DNA of 64,000 nucleotides, from positions 744,001 to 808,000 of the forward strand of contig BDSL01000015.1 of assembly GCA_003116995.1 (NCBI GenBank). The letters run 5' to 3'. Positions 12,578 through 25,000 of the stretch are shown here, in pieces. This stretch comes from Yamagishiella unicocca. Its lineage: Eukaryota; Chlorophyta; Chlorophyceae; Chlamydomonadales; Volvocaceae. A program made the position numbers and the translations under genes. The stretch's first letter is position 1; every line of letters begins with the position of its first letter. Under the pieces are notes generated by a model. That model had not been told where the DNA came from. It did no database searches and saw nothing but the letters and a program-made list of their open reading frames with translations.

Positions 12578-14434
12578 TCACCCAAACATACGATACCCGC
12601 AGTGTCCCCATCCACAAAGCCCTGGACATTCCCCCGCGCCGCCGTAGCCAGCAGCGGCTGCGCCAACAGGTGGGGGATCCGCGCCCCCGTCTGTTGACAG
12701 ACCAATAAGTCCAGGTGCCGATCCTTAGAGCGCTCCCCCCAACCCGCTTCCAACGTACCAGCGGCCTCGAAGCCACCAGCAGCCTCCGGGGTGTAGCCTG
12801 CGGCCGGGGCGGCGGCGGCGTCGGGCGCCGCGGCGGCCGGCTCACCCCAGGTCTCCGTGGCGCCCACGGGGGCGGGCAGGGCGTAGCCCTCGCCCTCGTA
12901 GGCCTCGTCCTCACCGCCCTCCTTGGTCTCTTCCGGCTCCCTGAAAGAACAAATCCGCGACAACCAATTGGCTCATTAGCTGCTGGTGGGATTTCGTGCT
13001 ATGCGGCCACCCATGGATCATGCGATGCGTGCGATTCCGATTTGCCAGCTGGTCCACTGCCACACATACAGCGCCTGAGTTGAGGTTCTACGCAGGTGTT
13101 ATTTTTGACAGTTAAGACGCGCGAGGACAACGTTGTGGTAAGCATATTCTGGCGTGAAGATTAGGCCTGGGTAGAAAATCCGGTGCCTGCACGGCAGACT
13201 AGGCATACACCGTGTTGCTGACATTAGGGACGTATGCATGACAGTAAGTACAATCCCTGGTCTCGCGTGTGCTCGTTGACCATTCATATTTATCCGTATG
13301 CTGTCTGTTCGACAGAAAGCTGGTATGTTCCCAAACAGCACCCGTTTGCACCGCCGTGCTCGTCGGCAGTGCAGCAGCGAGAGCTGGAAATGAGGCGCAG
13401 CCGCTGATATATAATACTGCCCAATTGCTGCTGCTGTCCCCTCGTGCCAGACGCCACTGCTGGCTTGACCTATAGTGGCCCCCCTGCTGCTGCCGCCTGC
13501 TCTGCCGCCTGCTTAACCGGAGCTCGCGCCAGCTTGGCATATTGCTCAACAAATCAATTGCCACAATCTTTTAGTCTGCTACTGAAGTAACGCGTGCTGC
13601 TGGGCCTCCTGCTGATGCGCGCCACTTGATGCCGCCGCTGCCCATGGCCGGCCATGCCACCGCAACTCCCCGCCGCTGCTACGCAATGCTCTGCTGTGCT
13701 CGCACCTGTAGAAGAACAGGTCCACCATGACGTTCCACGGGGTGGCCAGGGTGACCTGCTCGCGCGCCTCCAGCACCATGCGCGCCAGCAGCCAGTACAG
13801 CACACCGATGGAGTGCTTGCCCTTGTTGTTGGCCGGGATAGCCACGTCCACGTAAGTGAGCGGGCTATCAGTGTCACAGAAAGCGATCGTGGGGATGTTC
13901 ATGTAAGACGACTCCTTCACGGGCTGGTGGTCCGTGCGGGGGTCGGTGAGGATGAGCAGGCGCGGCTCCTCGAACAACTTCTGGATCTGGTTGGTGAAGG
14001 TACCGGGCGTGTGGCGGCCAGCCATCGACTTGCAGCCCAGGTACTGCGCAAACTTGAAGACCGCACGCTGGCCGTAGGGGCGGGCGGACAGCACGCAAAT
14101 GTCCTGCGGGTTCTCAATGGCCACAATGACGCGAGCAGCCATCTGCAGCTTCTCGTACGTCTTCTCCAGGTTGATGATGTAGATGCCATCCTGGCGACGG
14201 CGGTACATGTACCTCTCCATCTGGTAGTGGCAGTTCTTGGTGCCCAGGTGGCACTGGGCCGCCAGCATCATCTGAATATCCTGCTCCTTCTGCGGGCGCC
14301 CAAGTGTCGCAAGAATCCAAGTAAGCCTCCGAACTTCTTAAGGCGCATCTGAGCGCTTGCCGACGAGCTGCCAAGGCGCCTGTCGCAGGACCATGAAAGA
14401 ACACTGCTAAAAGACCCACCTGTGAGAGCGCCAT
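12578..14434 (-). CDS. RPSA: 40S ribosomal protein SA (uS2)
   Basis: Small-subunit ribosomal protein, needed for late 18S rRNA maturation and part of the 40S head. Exons: 14420-14434 (only MALSQ), 13706-14289, 12759-12940 and probably 12578-12690. Phases are 0,2,1, with 298 codons including TGA. Family hallmarks include [64 protein letters not shown] and [16 protein letters not shown]. The C-terminus is the usual acidic Ala/Gly-rich tail. Its end is uncertain: without the last intron (donor GTACGT at 12758) the frame runs to 12514, giving 341 aa, too long for the family, whereas 297 aa is typical. A first intron right after a few codons is common in ribosomal protein genes. Expression is expected to be high and constitutive. 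Confidence 0.95.
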
Positions 14435-16401
14435 TTTTGCCAACTGTGAGGTGCACAAGGGCTACGCCCACAGAAAAACTGGAAAGAGAGGGAGCCTGTG
14501 TCTGGGCGAGGCCGCTATACTGGCGCTCAGACTGGCGGCGTGTCGTACAGGGCCTTGCGGCCCTTCGGCAATATAGCTTTGTGACCTTAACACTGTCCGT
14601 CGGAAATATTTCGTCGCGAAACACAGCCTCTGCTTTCCGTTATTGTGGTTTCCCCAAGTTGGAGCACTTATCCCGCAACCTGCTAGCTTGGCAGCTCAGC
14701 CTTGGGCATTTTATACACAATTAGTATAATACTGCAGGCCGCTTATGCGTCTAGTCCTTTGGGAGGCTGCACTTTCGGGAAGCCTGCATCATCTTCTCAA
14801 AGATAAATTTTCTTGCTACGGTATTGCATACTGCCAAGCATACGGCCATGATAGCTATCCAATTTGTTGCTGAATAAGGACGTGATTATCGCTTTTGGCC
14901 TCCCATCAAACAGCACGGAATAAGGCCATCCCGACAAGCAGGGTTGGACAGCGCCGAACGACGTCCTGGTGATGATATTGTTCTCTCCAAATTGCTGTCC
15001 CGGTCGCCTGGCGTTTGGGTTTGCTGGATTTGCTGGCGATGGGTTTGTTCGTCTGAGCTGGTCTTCCATACGACTGTCATGGGCTGTCGTGTTCAGCAGG
15101 ACGAGAGGGGACGGGCGTTACCGCGGGTTTGGGGGCATCGTTGCTTGCAGAGGCTTGCAGGGCTGGGGGATTCCCCGCAGCGTGGGCTCGCGGAGCGGGG
15201 GAGAGCCCTGCTGTTGCCCCAGTTCGCAGGAGTATGTCCCAATGTCGCAGTCGCATCAAATCGCGTAATAGGGTTACGCATTTCGGATAGGGTTTGGGGG
15301 TCTGCCAGGCCGAGAAAAGATACCACGTTCGCTTGCAGCACCTGCGGCTAGACTTAGCATCAGGCACGACGCCTGCTCCTCATGTGTTTTTGGCAGTGCA
15401 CATCTTTGGCGTATTTACCACGGCGACCCACGTGCCTGCGCGCGCACCGTCGATCAACCCGTCGGATGAAACCAGGATCTGCCTGGATCTGCTTGCAGCT
15501 ACGCGGGCAATCCGGCGATCATGGCTTACGCGCCACCACGCCGTCCAGGCTGCACCGCTGCCTCTCGCCGCTCATCCCTTACCAGGTGGAGCCCCACAGC
15601 TGGCAGCAGCTTACACGCGCCGTGCGTCAAGGGGTTATTTCGTTGACTGTCCGAAGATTCAAGTTGCGCACGTACGGCGAGAGTCTTCAACGGCGACATC
15701 CTTCAGCAGCTCAATTATTGGCACCGAAAAACAAAGAGCGCCCGTGCCGGGTCCTTTCGTACGGATCAAGGCAAAACCACAGTCGTAAGGCATGTCGAGA
15801 CAAGAGGTCCCGCCACACACACACCTTGCCAGCAACCCTCAAACTAACCAAGCTGGTCGTCAATTACCTCCCACAACAGAGACTCCAATCCTACAGTCGT
15901 TGGCCACTTGCCTCCCCCCTGAGTTACACAGCAAGGGCCAAGAGGCCCTCGGCGGTCCGCATCCCTCAGAAGTCAGGACCCAGCAACGCGCTCCAAAGTC
16001 ATGCCAACTGTCAACCTGTCAAAGGGGTCCGCTGCCTGCTCCACCCGCCCACCTCAACACTTGGTACTGTAACAGTTACTACCTGCGCACCAACCACCAG
16101 GTGCAGAGGATGCGTTTCGAAACAGATGTACGACAACAGCAACCGAACAAACAGTCAAACCGAGCAGCACCATCCTGCCCTGTCTTGCTCACGACAAGCG
16201 CGAGCAGTCCAACTTAGACTAGCCGTTGTACCAGAAGCGACCGAGCCGCTGTAAGCGGCAAGCGGCTCAGCAGCAGACACCCATCGCAGCTGGCAGAGCT
16301 CAAACGGCATGCGGGCCTTAGTCTTCCGCCTTCTTTTCTGTTTGACGAGTCGAGTAAATTCGTAACCCACCTGTGCCTGTCTCGTGCCGTACGGCTGGCG
16401 G
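14435..16401. other. Intergenic region between RPSA and membrane-protein gene
   Basis: About 2 kb holding the RPSA promoter on its left and the 3' UTR of the minus-strand membrane-protein gene on its right. A copy of the dispersed element with core GTAACTGTTACAGT (minus strand) lies around 16068-16085. A 290-codon plus ORF here has no recognisable motif and unconvincing composition. No gene is called. Confidence 0.45.
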
Positions 16402-19400
16402 TTAGACGGTTGAGGCGCCCTGGGGCTCCGCGGGGCCCGAGGGGTAGGTCTCCGGGGCGCGCATGGCCCCCGTGCCCGGCACGTGAGTGAGGTGCGCCCG
16501 GCCGAAGTATCGGTCCAAGTTGCGGACGGTGCTGGGGGCGCAAAGAGCCGGGGTCGGGCCGGCGGGGGGGAAGGTGAGAGCGGAAAAGCTGTGTATGCGT
16601 CGATTCCATACAAAGCAGCACCTCGAGGAGTCCCATTTTAGCCGTACATGTTTTGCAGAACTCTGACGGCACTGAAAAAACAAAACCGGGGGGCGGGGAC
16701 CGGACCGTGCGAGTGTACTTAAAACTACAATGACATGGGAAGAAAGAAGAGCGTGATTGGTGCCGGGACCGAAGACGCTCACTGCTGCTGCCTACCGGTA
16801 CACTACCGCTGCCTACACACGGCACCCGCCTCTGCATCACGTGCCTTTTGCGGTAGTGGTTGCCCAGCATCTGCTGGTAGATCAAGGCGGCCAGCAACAC
16901 GATCGCGGGAACGATGTAGTTGAAGATGACCTGAGGGGCGGGGGGTGGGGGTGCGGGGTGGGGGGTGCGGGCGGAGGGGTGGGGGCCAGGGCAGATTTCT
17001 TGGGCGGGCGGCTAGGACACCCGTCGAGGTCTTGCGGTTCAGCGCGATGGTGGGTCTGGTTGCTGCGGTCGAGACCAGCGAGCGGCTCCCAGCATGCAAG
17101 TGGACACGTGGGCGACCTTGCGTGCCACGCCACACTGCAGGTCGTACAACATTGCAAGCCGTACGACACTGCAAGCCAACTGAACGACATGGCGGGCCGC
17201 ACGACAGACACTGCAGGACGTACGACACCGCAGGCCGTACACAATAAATGCCGCAGCATCTCCCAATCGTGGCTTACGTTCAGCGCGTTGCCCCTTTGGT
17301 GGTGGCCGGTGAGTTGCGGGATCTGCGGATTGAGGGGGTAAGGGAGCGGACGAGTGGCGATAAGAGGCAAGCGAAGCGGGCGGATGAGGGGAATAGGGGG
17401 CCCAAGGAAGCAAGGGAGCTGCGGGGCCCAGTGCAGGCGGGGAAACCGGAATCGCAGGCCACCGCCGCGGCCAGGCAGGCTGCGCGAGAGGCTCAACGCA
17501 GCCGCAACACGGCTCACCAAGGTCAGGCAGGTGGCCACGGTGAAGGCTGCGAACCAGCCCAAGGTGGCCATGTCGGAGGTGCGGCGCCAGTTGGGGGTGT
17601 GGCGCCAGAGCAGGGAGCCGCCGCGGTCGAACTTGGGGTAGCGGGCGTAGTGGGCGGTGAAGGGCCGGCGCCAGATAAGGCTCATCTACGGGGCGGGGGG
17701 GGAGAGGCATTTAGACCCGGTTATCACACGACATGGAGCGGGGCGGGGAGGTGGCATAAGACTGGTTACACTGGTTACACTGGTTACACTGGTTACACTG
17801 GTTACACTGGTTACACTGGTTACACTGGTTACACTATATGCGGGGGTTTCGATAACCGTGTTACGCGACGGGACAGGATAGTTGGCGCATAGGCGGGGGG
17901 GGGGCGAACAAAGGATCCGGGCGGGGTTGGGCCCAGGGCCCCGCACTATGATGGCAGCCAGGCCAGAGCGGCGAGCCATGGCGGTGGGAGCTGCTTGACC
18001 GGCTCTGCTGAGCTAGTGGTTGTTGTGGTTGTCGTTGTAACGGTTGGTGTTTGCAGGACAGGACAGGACAGGACAGGACAGGACAGGACAGGACAGGACA
18101 GGACAGGACAGGACAGGACAGGACCGGACCGGACCGGACCGGACCGGACCCTGTAGGTCATTGGCGGGCGCTGGGTTCCGATGTTGAGAGGCGCTGCACC
18201 GTAGCAGCGACCGACGACCGGGTCATGCCGCCGGAAGCAACGAGACCCACCAGGGCTGTGACCGCAAACGTGATCCCCGCGATAGTCGGGAACCACTTGT
18301 TGACCTGCGGGTAGGGGAGGGAATAGGGAGGGAGTGGAGCGGGGGAGAGGAGGGGCGTGTTGGCCAGCGGGTGTGGAGGTGGCGGGCGCGTGGATGATTA
18401 TGTCAAAAACAAGGGACGCGGCGCCGCAACTACCAACCCCGACGCGGTCGATTGCCAACCCGCCCGCCGCCGTACTTGAAAGAGGTTGACGTACGACAGT
18501 CCGAGCAGGATGGCGAATAGCGGGATGGAGATGATCTCCAGCATGGGCCACACCTGAAGCGATTGGGGTGGTCGGGCGCAGGCGCGTGGAGGGGGGCATG
18601 GCATAGCGGGGGGGGGCAGGGGGGACAAGGAGAGGACGCACCCAGCTGCGCGAACGTGACCGATCCTGACAGCCCTCGGTTCCAAATAACACGCGCACCA
18701 ACGCATATGCTTTCCGTTCTGCATTTTGGTCTGGACCCACTGTAACAGTTACTACTGCCACCAGTGAACCACGACTACATTTGCTAGCTAGGCACAAAGT
18801 GCGCTGTTGCTTCTTGATTAACCTAAGATCCAAGTGACGAGCCCGCCTTCACCTAAACAACAAAACAACATTAAGACCCAGCGGTGGCCGGTGCGTCACC
18901 ATCGCCGCCCCCCCATCCTCGCCAACACCCCGCAACCCGCCCTGGATCCCCTCTCCCGCCACCCGCCCCGTAACCCGGCCGCCTATCGTCGTTCCATCGT
19001 GTGGACGGGTTTCCGAGCCACCCCCGCGGACGCACCCCTCGCCCCCCACCTTCACCTGCATCTTCAAACGTTATGACCCAAACGAGTTTTTCTTCGTACA
19101 CGGGTTTTGCTCGTCCTCCCCCCCCTCACCTTCTTGTATCGGCTATCCCACGCGATGGTGCGCATCACAAGCAGGAAGGCCGCGGCGGCGACCGCGATGA
19201 TAAGGCCCACCCGGAAGGTGGCGTCCTGCACAGCACGCAAGCACGAGGTCGTACGCAACGAGCAAGGTGGGCGGGGAGGGCGGCAGGTCGACACTGAAGG
19301 CAGCGAGGTGGAGGCTAGGCAGGGTCATGGGACTCATGGAGGCAGCAATGCACCCGAAGCGAGGCGTCCCCCGGGCCCCTTTCCCCCCTGGAGCTTCCCC

Positions 19401-20906
19401 TCTACGTTCTCAGCCCTCTTAGAGCTCACCTGACCCCGCCCCCCCTGGATCTCACCTGCCCCTGCGCCCCCTGGACCTCACCTGCAGCACGAAGGACATG
19501 ATGAGCGGTACCAGCGCCAGCAGCGTGTCCCTGGATGACCAGTCGTCGTACGGGTCGTGGTACTCCTGGTCGCGGAGCAGGGACACGTCATCAGGGGGGG
19601 CGGCGTGGAGCGTAATGATGCCCGTCACGGGTGGCAGGTGGGAGGCGTTGCTTGCGCTCGCTTGCGTGTCAAACTTTCAACAGATGGGCCTGGTGACACG
19701 CCTCATGTTGCGGTAATGCGGGGTCGACGGGGATTTTCCTGGTATCAAACGCATGCTGGCTCGAAGCGGGGCGCTTTATGCTGCTGAAGGAGAGCGCTGA
19801 GGAGGGTGTGATGGAGGGAGCGAATGTATGCAGGATTATAAAGGTGGGAATGCAGAGGCAGTTTTGGGGTTGCCCAGCCAGGGTGACTAGCCCGGGCGGG
19901 GGGTAAAAGATAATCCGCGAACCCACGGCCCAGGCGGGGGGCTATTGTACGGCGGGTTGTTGTAACGGTTACAGTGTTATCATATATACATGCATATGAT
20001 GGCGGTAATGATGATGGCGTGTACATATGACGGCGGTAATGATGACGGCGGTGATTCAGATGCGGGCGTGGTGACGACCTAGGCTTCGGAGGGTCACAGC
20101 TGCCGCGCCCGCTACGGCGAGACCAACTAACCGAGCCGGGGTTTACCGGGCAGGCGGGGAATGTGGGCGTGTCCTGGGATTGGGTCGTGGAGGGTGCGGG
20201 CGGTCCGAGCAGGGGCTCCCGGACCTCCTGTTGCCGCACCTCGTTGACGCCCTCAGCGATGCGCTTGGACTGCTTCTCATCGATGACAGGGACCCCGGCG
20301 GGGGCAGTGCTGCCGCCTGGGGGTGCTTCCGTGGGAACACCCGGGGCCTGCGAGTGGTGCGGGCAGGGGGGAGATGGGAGGCGCTAGCTTTATTACAGGC
20401 AGGCGGCGCGATGGGTGGCAGAAGAATCGCGAGGAGCGGCTTGCGCAGACGATTCGGATAATGCAGCTGGACGTTAGTCACGCCACGAAGACGCTAAAAG
20501 GTAGCGCGTGTCGGAAGATAAACGGCGGGACGGTAGATTTGCTGGTTGCGGGAAATAAAGAATCGCAAGGCGAGGGAGTCAGCAAAATCAAAGGGACAGC
20601 CCACATGTTGACTTTGCGCGGGCGCCCTCGCCGGGCCCCGGAAACTGCGGAGCAGGCGGCTCTGAACATATTGAACAACAGCAGGAGCAGCCGCAGCCGC
20701 CGCGGCAGCAGCAGCAGTAGCAGCAGCTGCGGTTAGGTGTTAGGACGCGGGCATGAGGGAGCGCGGCCCGAGGAGGTCCGAGGAGCGTCACGACGACGGG
20801 CGGCGCGTTCTAAGCTGGGGCTGCTTGGCTGCTCGTCACCGGGCGCTTCGCGCAGCAGGGCGCCGCGGCTTGGCAGGCGACCGCTCACCTGCTCGTAGGT
20901 TTCCAT
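16402..20906 (-). CDS. Multi-pass membrane protein with RRPFTxxYAR motif, 340 aa
   Basis: Nine exons: 20889-20906, 20147-20347, 19482-19673, 19130-19225, 18476-18553, 18251-18304, 17518-17685, 16845-16930, 16402-16531. They give 341 codons including TAA; all introns are phase 0 except the last (phase 2). The N-terminus (about 75 aa) is polar. It is followed by roughly six hydrophobic helices, e.g. LLALVPLIMSFVL, VGLIIAVAAAAFLLVM, MLEIISIPLFAILLGL, FPTIAGITFAVTAL, LGWFAAFTVATCL, VPAIVLLAALIYQQML. The loop SLIWRRPFTAHYARYPKF resembles the RRPFTLQYARE segment of a family of small bacterial inner-membrane proteins; the function is not known to me. The soluble tail ends GPAEPQGASTV. Weak points: the acceptor of exon 3 is AAAG, and the last intron uses a GC donor (AAAAG|GCACGT), chosen because it is the only phase-2 solution seen. 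Two separate genes are less likely. Confidence 0.6.
17757..17837 (+). repeat. 9-nt tandem repeat (CTGGTTACA)n
   Basis: About nine nearly perfect copies of CTGGTTACA in an intron of the membrane-protein gene. The unit is a multiple of three, so it also gives a spurious Leu-Val-Thr repeat peptide on the plus strand. Confidence 0.95.
17851..17888 (+). repeat. Intron element, copy 1 (GGACAGGATAGTTGGCGC)
   Basis: ACCGTGTTACGCGAC followed by GGGACAGGATAGTTGGCGC, in an intron of the membrane-protein gene. It is nearly identical to 25399-25435 in an intron of the VPS13-type gene. Confidence 0.75.
18053..18150 (+). repeat. Pentanucleotide microsatellite (GGACA)n-(GGACC)n
   Basis: About 14 GGACA units run directly into six GGACC units in an intron of the membrane-protein gene. 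The sharp switch of unit suggests one point change spread by slippage. Confidence 0.95.
18722..18760 (-). repeat. Dispersed short element, copy in intron
   Basis: On the minus strand it reads GGCAGTAGTAACTGTTACAG, TGGGTCCAGACC, closely matching the copies at about 59503-59545 and, more distantly, about 55966-56003. It lies in an intron of the membrane-protein gene. Confidence 0.7.
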
Positions 20907-22030
20907 GTCAGCCCAGTTTTTGTGCCGCAAACAGAAGGGTAAAAGGTCGCAAAAAAGTACACAGAACGGGTTGCCTGCCGGGGCGAAACTTGGAGGTGCG
21001 GGGACGTGCTAGGGCGTTGTTTTAAGGTGGTTGCGTTTAATGTACTCTTACAAGCACGTGCCGACAGGCAGAGCCTTTTGGGTCATCAGGGCTATCCGGC
21101 TGGGCGGGGCCTCTGGTCTTTTGCCTCATGTTGACGTCACACCGAGATGCGCGCCTCGGCTGGGGCTCTCGCCCGACGCGGCGTGCAGCACAAGACTCGC
21201 AGGCGCTTCCCACACGAGCACTGGTCTACATCTACACCGGTGATCGAAGGCAGCCGCCGAGTATTCAGGGACGCCTTTCCCCTCTGGCAAATAGCAGAAC
21301 AACCAACATAACTACAAAACTGAACCTTGCAAAGCACAAGCCCAGCCCGGGCGCTCTTCTTTGCGCTGTCCTTTCCAAGTCTGCGCGGTAGGGCTTTAGG
21401 TAATATGGACATCCACGCTTCGCGGCCACACCGCGGTCTCCTGTGTCATCAAATGAAACTTCGCAGTTCATTGCAAGAATGATCCCACACGCGCAGCCAG
21501 CAGTACCGCTGTCATGAGAAGCGGACAAAGCTAAGCGGAAAAGCCACGTCGCTCGAAATGCGATTCGCGCTGACAGCTCTTACCCTCCCGCCATGCCGGA
21601 CTAGAGCTCAAACACCTCCAGACGCGCTACCGCTGCTAGCTGCTGCTGCTGCCGACCTACTGCTTCAAACGCTGCAAACAAACACATATCATATTCCGGA
21701 CCTCACGACCTCTTTCAAGGGGCCAGCAACGGTCGTCGAAGAACCCATTGCCATGTGATCCTTGCTCAACGACCCACGGGTCAGGACCGCCCACCGTCAT
21801 CACCCCTTCGGCTCTTTACGAACGGCTCTAACCGCCGATAAAACAAGCTACAAAGCTGCAGCTAGCCTAATCGCAGCAACCCCCATCACTTTCTTGGCAC
21901 CACGTTGCGGCGGCGTAGTGGGGTCGTACCCCCGTATTCATATTGACGTACTGACCACACACGACAGTACAGCACTATTCAAACCATGATAACCGCCCCA
22001 GTAATAATAACGCTGTACTATCCTGTGAGC
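20907..22030. other. Intergenic region before the VPS13-type gene
   Basis: This 1.1 kb holds the promoter of the membrane-protein gene (minus) and the 3' UTR of the VPS13-type gene (minus). Base composition is more even than in the genes. No ORF with recognisable motifs, no RNA gene and no clear poly(A) signal were seen. Confidence 0.45.
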
Positions 22031-25000
22031 CTAAAAACCAATCATCCTGCAGCCGCTGCTCTGCCGCCGGCCGTCGTACCACTGCCGTACACCCTCCAGC
22101 AGCGACACGAGCCTCGCCGCGTCCGCCTCCGTCGCCAGCTCCAGGGTGGTCACGCACAGCCACGACGGCGGCGGCGCCAGCCGGGACCCCTCCTCGTCGT
22201 CGTCCTCCTCCTCCTCGTCACCGCCGCGGACCAGCGGCGCCGCTGGCGGCGGCGCCGGAGGCGCAGCAGCAGCGCTCCCGGCCGCGCCGCCACCTCCGGT
22301 CGACATTCCCGAGGCGGCGCCCCCCAACCGCGACCCCGCCCGCCGGTACATAACCGACATCAGCGCACCGCCCTCCAGGCCGAACAGCCCCCCCGACCAC
22401 CCCATGCCGCTGCCGCTGCGGCCCCGCTCCGGGCTCCCCCCCCTCGGCGTCGCCGGCGCCGTCCCGGGCAGTGACGTCGCCCCCGAGGCGGCACCGCCGC
22501 CGCTGCTCCCGCCCCTAGCGCCCCCGCCTGACGGTTGCTGCTGGACTACCCGGGCCGTACTGGGCTGCAACCTCAGCCCGCCGTGCGCCTGGTGGGCCTG
22601 ATGGGCCTGGTGGGCCTGATGGGGATGGTGGTGGTGGTGCAGGGGCCGAGGCGATGGGCCGTCCAGCTGCATGTGCGCCAGGCACACGACCGAGCGGTCC
22701 GACCCGCCGGCCTGCGGGCGGCGCTGCTCCGCCATCACCAGCCCCTCCAGCGGCACAACCAGGCTGAGCCCCAGGTCCGAGGGGTGCGCGGTGCGCCACT
22801 CGGGCGGCGGCTGCTGACGTGGCGACACCACCAGCAGCTGCCGCCGGGTCACAATCGCGAAGGCGGACTCGGAGATCTGCGCGCACGAGGCGGGGCAGGC
22901 GTGTTGTGCGTGCGTGTGTGTGTGCGCGTGCGTGTGTGAATCGTACAGGGTACGACGGGGATTGGTGGCGGTTGGGTGGTTGGATACGCGGGGTTGATGG
23001 TTGGTGGTTGATACCGGTTTTGGGGTGGCCAGCTCACGCCGCGCGTAGCGCGGCTTTGGTGGTTTTTGGTGCCTCTTGTGGAGTCATGCTGCGGCCGGGA
23101 GCGTAGGGCTGCTGCTGCCGTGGCGGTGGTAGAGCCAGCTGTAATGAGTGCAACGACCAAGACCCCCCCCTAACAACCCACACCAGCACCCCGCTCCCCC
23201 CCCCCCGCCCCGCCCCACCCACCTGCACGCCCCCCACGTACACCTCCTGCGCGAAGGCCCCCCCGCGGACCTCCCGCAGCAGCAGCCGGCACAGCGACTC
23301 CAGCCAGCAGTAGCGCTGCAGCGGCGCCGAGGGGTCCACGTAGCGTGGGATGCGGGGCCGCACGGGGCCGCTGCGGCCGTAGCCGTGGGCGCCGTGGCCG
23401 TGAGGGGACACCGCGGCTCGCAGAGAGGTGGCCGCCACCTCGACCAGCTGGAGGATGACCATGGAGGGCAGGGCCTAGGTGGCGGGAGGGGAGTTTGCAG
23501 CAGGGGAAACCGCAGGTCGGCGGCCGTAGGTGGCGGGCGGTGAGTTTTGAGGAAAGCCCATGGGCCAGCACTGACTGGCGGCGGGAGGGGAGGCGGCGGG
23601 ATGGGAAGGTGCGAGAAGTCCTAGGTTGGGCGTTTCACAAGGGGTGTGTGTGTGGGGGGGGGCCATCCGGGTCATCAGTCTGTCACTGCGCTGCCAATCT
23701 CTCCGCGATCCCATTTCCCGCATCCAGCGTTGCTGGGGCCGGTCAGTCGGCCGCCACTTGGGCCCAACTGGGCGCCTACGGGCTCTCTCCCCTCCTCCCA
23801 CAGAAGCCTGTGCACCGGCTACACTTCCCACGTCGAATAACCGGCTCCCTATCCCCCTCCCACAGTGCTATTCTACCCATGACGTGACACCAGTTGTTTT
23901 GCCACCTCCCACAGCGCTGCTCCCACTCAGTCCCCTCATACTGGCTGTCGGGGACCGACTCACCACCGCCCCCAGCCCCCCCAGCAGCAGCTCCCTGGCG
24001 GTTCCTCCGGGGCTGAGGCGGCTGGCCTGAGTGGCCACCCGCTGCAGAATGGCGGCGTAGCCCTCCCAGGTGGACTGGGGAGCATGAGGGCGGGGGGGGG
24101 GTTGATAAGAGAATCCGCGAATCCACGGCCGACTAGGGCCGGCGGGGGGGGGAGGGGTCAGGGCTCAGGATGGGTAGAGAATAAGTGCTGGTAGGTTAAC
24201 AAGGTGGGTTGCCATCGAAGTGGGAAGCAAGAAGCCGGTGACGAAGGACAGGCGAAGGGGAATGCGGAGTTGCATGGCTGGCGCGGTCGACTCCAGATTG
24301 ACCCTCCCTCCCACCCCAGGGGCCGCGAGGAGCACATGCTTTCGTCATGCTCCAGCGGCAGCCACGGCACCTGCCAAGCCAATGTATATCAGCCAAACCC
24401 AACCACCAAACCCACCACCAAACCCAACCACCAAACCCAGCCACCAAACCCAACCACCAAACCCACCACCAAACCCAACCACCAAACCAACCACCAAACC
24501 CAACCTCCAAACCCACCAGCAGGAGGTCACGCTGACCCGGGACACCATGTGCACGCCCGCCGCCGCCGCCGACCACAACACGACCGCCGTACGGTACGAT
24601 CTGCCTGCCGCCGCCACCGCCGCCTCGCCCCGCGGCGCCTCTCGAGCCCCTCTCCGCCCCGCCCTCTCCGGCCTCTTCCCCGGGCGCTGCCGTCGGCTGC
24701 TGTAAGGGCTCGGGGGTCAGGCTGGAGAGCGCAGTGCGGGCCCTCCGGCTGGCCTTGACGATGCTGTTGCTGGCGGCGTAGGTGACGCTGCGGACCTGCA
24801 GGCGGCAGGGGGGGGGGATTTGAGGAAGACCCGTGGGCCGGGGGGGGAGGGGCAGGGGGCAGGGGACGGGGGGTTGCGAGGAGGACGGGGACGGGGGGGG
24901 GATTTTACAGAAAAGAACCGGTAACTCGACATGGGAAGTGTAGCTGGTGCGAAGAAGACCCGTTTACGGCGGGGCAGGTTCAGAATATCAGAAAGGCGCA

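Noticed and set aside
12514..12758. Longer C-terminus of ribosomal protein SA without the last intron
   Set aside because: It gives 341 aa, longer than usual, while splicing at 12758/12690 gives 297 aa with an Ala/Gly-rich end; still unproven.
15382..16254. 290-codon plus-strand ORF
   Set aside because: No recognisable motif, no supporting splice sites, and composition typical of random GC-rich sequence.
18158..18304. Ending the membrane-protein gene at the TGA at 18158-18160 (two genes)
   Set aside because: The GTGGGT donor at 18250 joins in phase to the RRPFT exon, and the joined helix and loop order matches the pattern of the bacterial proteins.
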